From Clostridia bacterium (GTDB taxonomy: Bacteria > Bacillota_A > Clostridia > Christensenellales > Aristaeellaceae): a DNA stretch of 11,814 bases. Below, one piece after another: positions 11,524 through 11,814 of this stretch. The DNA is taken from NCBI GenBank assembly GCA_017938785.1, contig JAGBAU010000169.1, forward strand, positions 1 through 11,814. The letters are read 5' to 3'. The translations under genes were made by a program, and so were the position numbers. How positions within the stretch are numbered: position 1 is the first letter of the stretch; every line of letters starts with the position of its first letter. The notes under the pieces are model-generated. The model ran no database searches. It was not told where the DNA came from and saw nothing but the letters and a program-made list of their open reading frames with translations.

Positions 11524-11814
11524 ATGAAGAAGATTCTGGTTCTCGTTCTGGCTCTGATTCTGTCTCTGGGCTGCATGTCCGCAATGGCAGAAGAAATCGA
11601 CTGGCGCGCACTTGAAGGTGGCGAACTGATGGTATACGTCGGCTGCGACGAGGAACATGGCGCAGCAGTCGTGAAGGCCTTCGAAGAGAAGACCGGCATC
11701 AAGACCAGCTACATCCGTCTCTCCGGTAACGATTGCTACACCCGCATCCTGGAAGAACGCGAGAATCCGCAGGCTGACGTTTGGTACGGCGGCACCTGGG
11801 ATCCCTACATCGCA
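11524..11814 (+). CDS. ABC transporter substrate-binding protein, iron(III)/aminoethylphosphonate type, N-terminal part
   Basis: The first 97 residues are visible; the gene runs beyond the window. A signal peptide (MKKILVLVLALILSLGCMSAMA) is probably cut before EE (AMA|EE). The mature part ELMVYVGCDEEHGAAVVKAFEEKTGIKTSYIR (34-65) and the NPQADVWYGGTWDPYIA segment (81-97) match the cluster of extracellular solute-binding proteins related to FbpA/AfuA and the phosphonate PhnS/PotD relatives, which capture ferric iron, phosphonate or polyamines for an ABC importer. Ligand choice needs the missing part. GGGG (AAGGGG, 11509-11514) lies nine bases before the start, a moderate ribosome binding site. 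Confidence 0.85.
   Translation, partial: MKKILVLVLALILSLGCMSAMAEEIDWRALEGGELMVYVGCDEEHGAAVVKAFEEKTGIKTSYIRLSGNDCYTRILEERENPQADVWYGGTWDPYIA

Overview
The window reads as chromosomal DNA of a low-complexity-tolerant, moderately high-GC Firmicute, most likely a gut-type member of the Clostridia (Christensenellales/Aristaeella-like is my best guess, from the style of the signal peptides and the protein relatives; this is inference). Nearly all of it is coding, with strong Shine-Dalgarno sites (GGAGG type), sigma-A-like promoters and short operons. No rRNA, tRNA, CRISPR array, insertion sequence or phage gene was seen.

Layout. (1) Minus strand, 1-1343: the end of a sugar ABC importer operon, with a periplasmic-binding-protein-type sugar receptor (309-1343) transcribed first from a clear promoter at 1406-1434, then a strong stem-loop (264-289), then the start of a sugar ABC ATPase (1-193, cut by the window edge). 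(2) A 354-base divergent intergenic region (1344-1697) holding that promoter, paired ATTGGTAT elements, a cre-like site and a 12-base palindrome. (3) Plus strand, 1698-6827: a single very large (1709-residue) RND-family efflux transporter. Its RND core is of normal size, but about 620 residues of coiled coil plus an acidic/proline-rich repeat linker are inserted into the place of the docking subdomain. It ends at a bidirectional terminator (6835-6866). (4) Minus strand, 8715 to 6875: a three-gene operon of an RsuA-type pseudouridine synthase, an RsmC/YbxB-type methyltransferase and a small conserved membrane protein, each coupled closely to the next. (5) Plus strand, 8835-11400: an operon of a ferredoxin-domain aldo/keto reductase, a macro-domain protein (ADP-ribose/O-acetyl-ADP-ribose hydrolase type), a GtrA-family membrane protein and a low-molecular-weight tyrosine phosphatase. 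(6) Plus strand, 11524 to the end: the start of a second ABC substrate-binding protein (iron/aminoethylphosphonate type) with its own promoter and a GntR/FadR-like operator candidate.

The two most notable things are the RND pump with its giant insertion, with no adaptor or outer-membrane-factor gene visible nearby, and the promoter pair at 8749-8800. In that pair two divergent operons use opposite strands of the same palindromic -35 box (TTGCGCAA), each with an 18-base spacer and a perfect TATAAT, so that the arrangement is exactly symmetrical.
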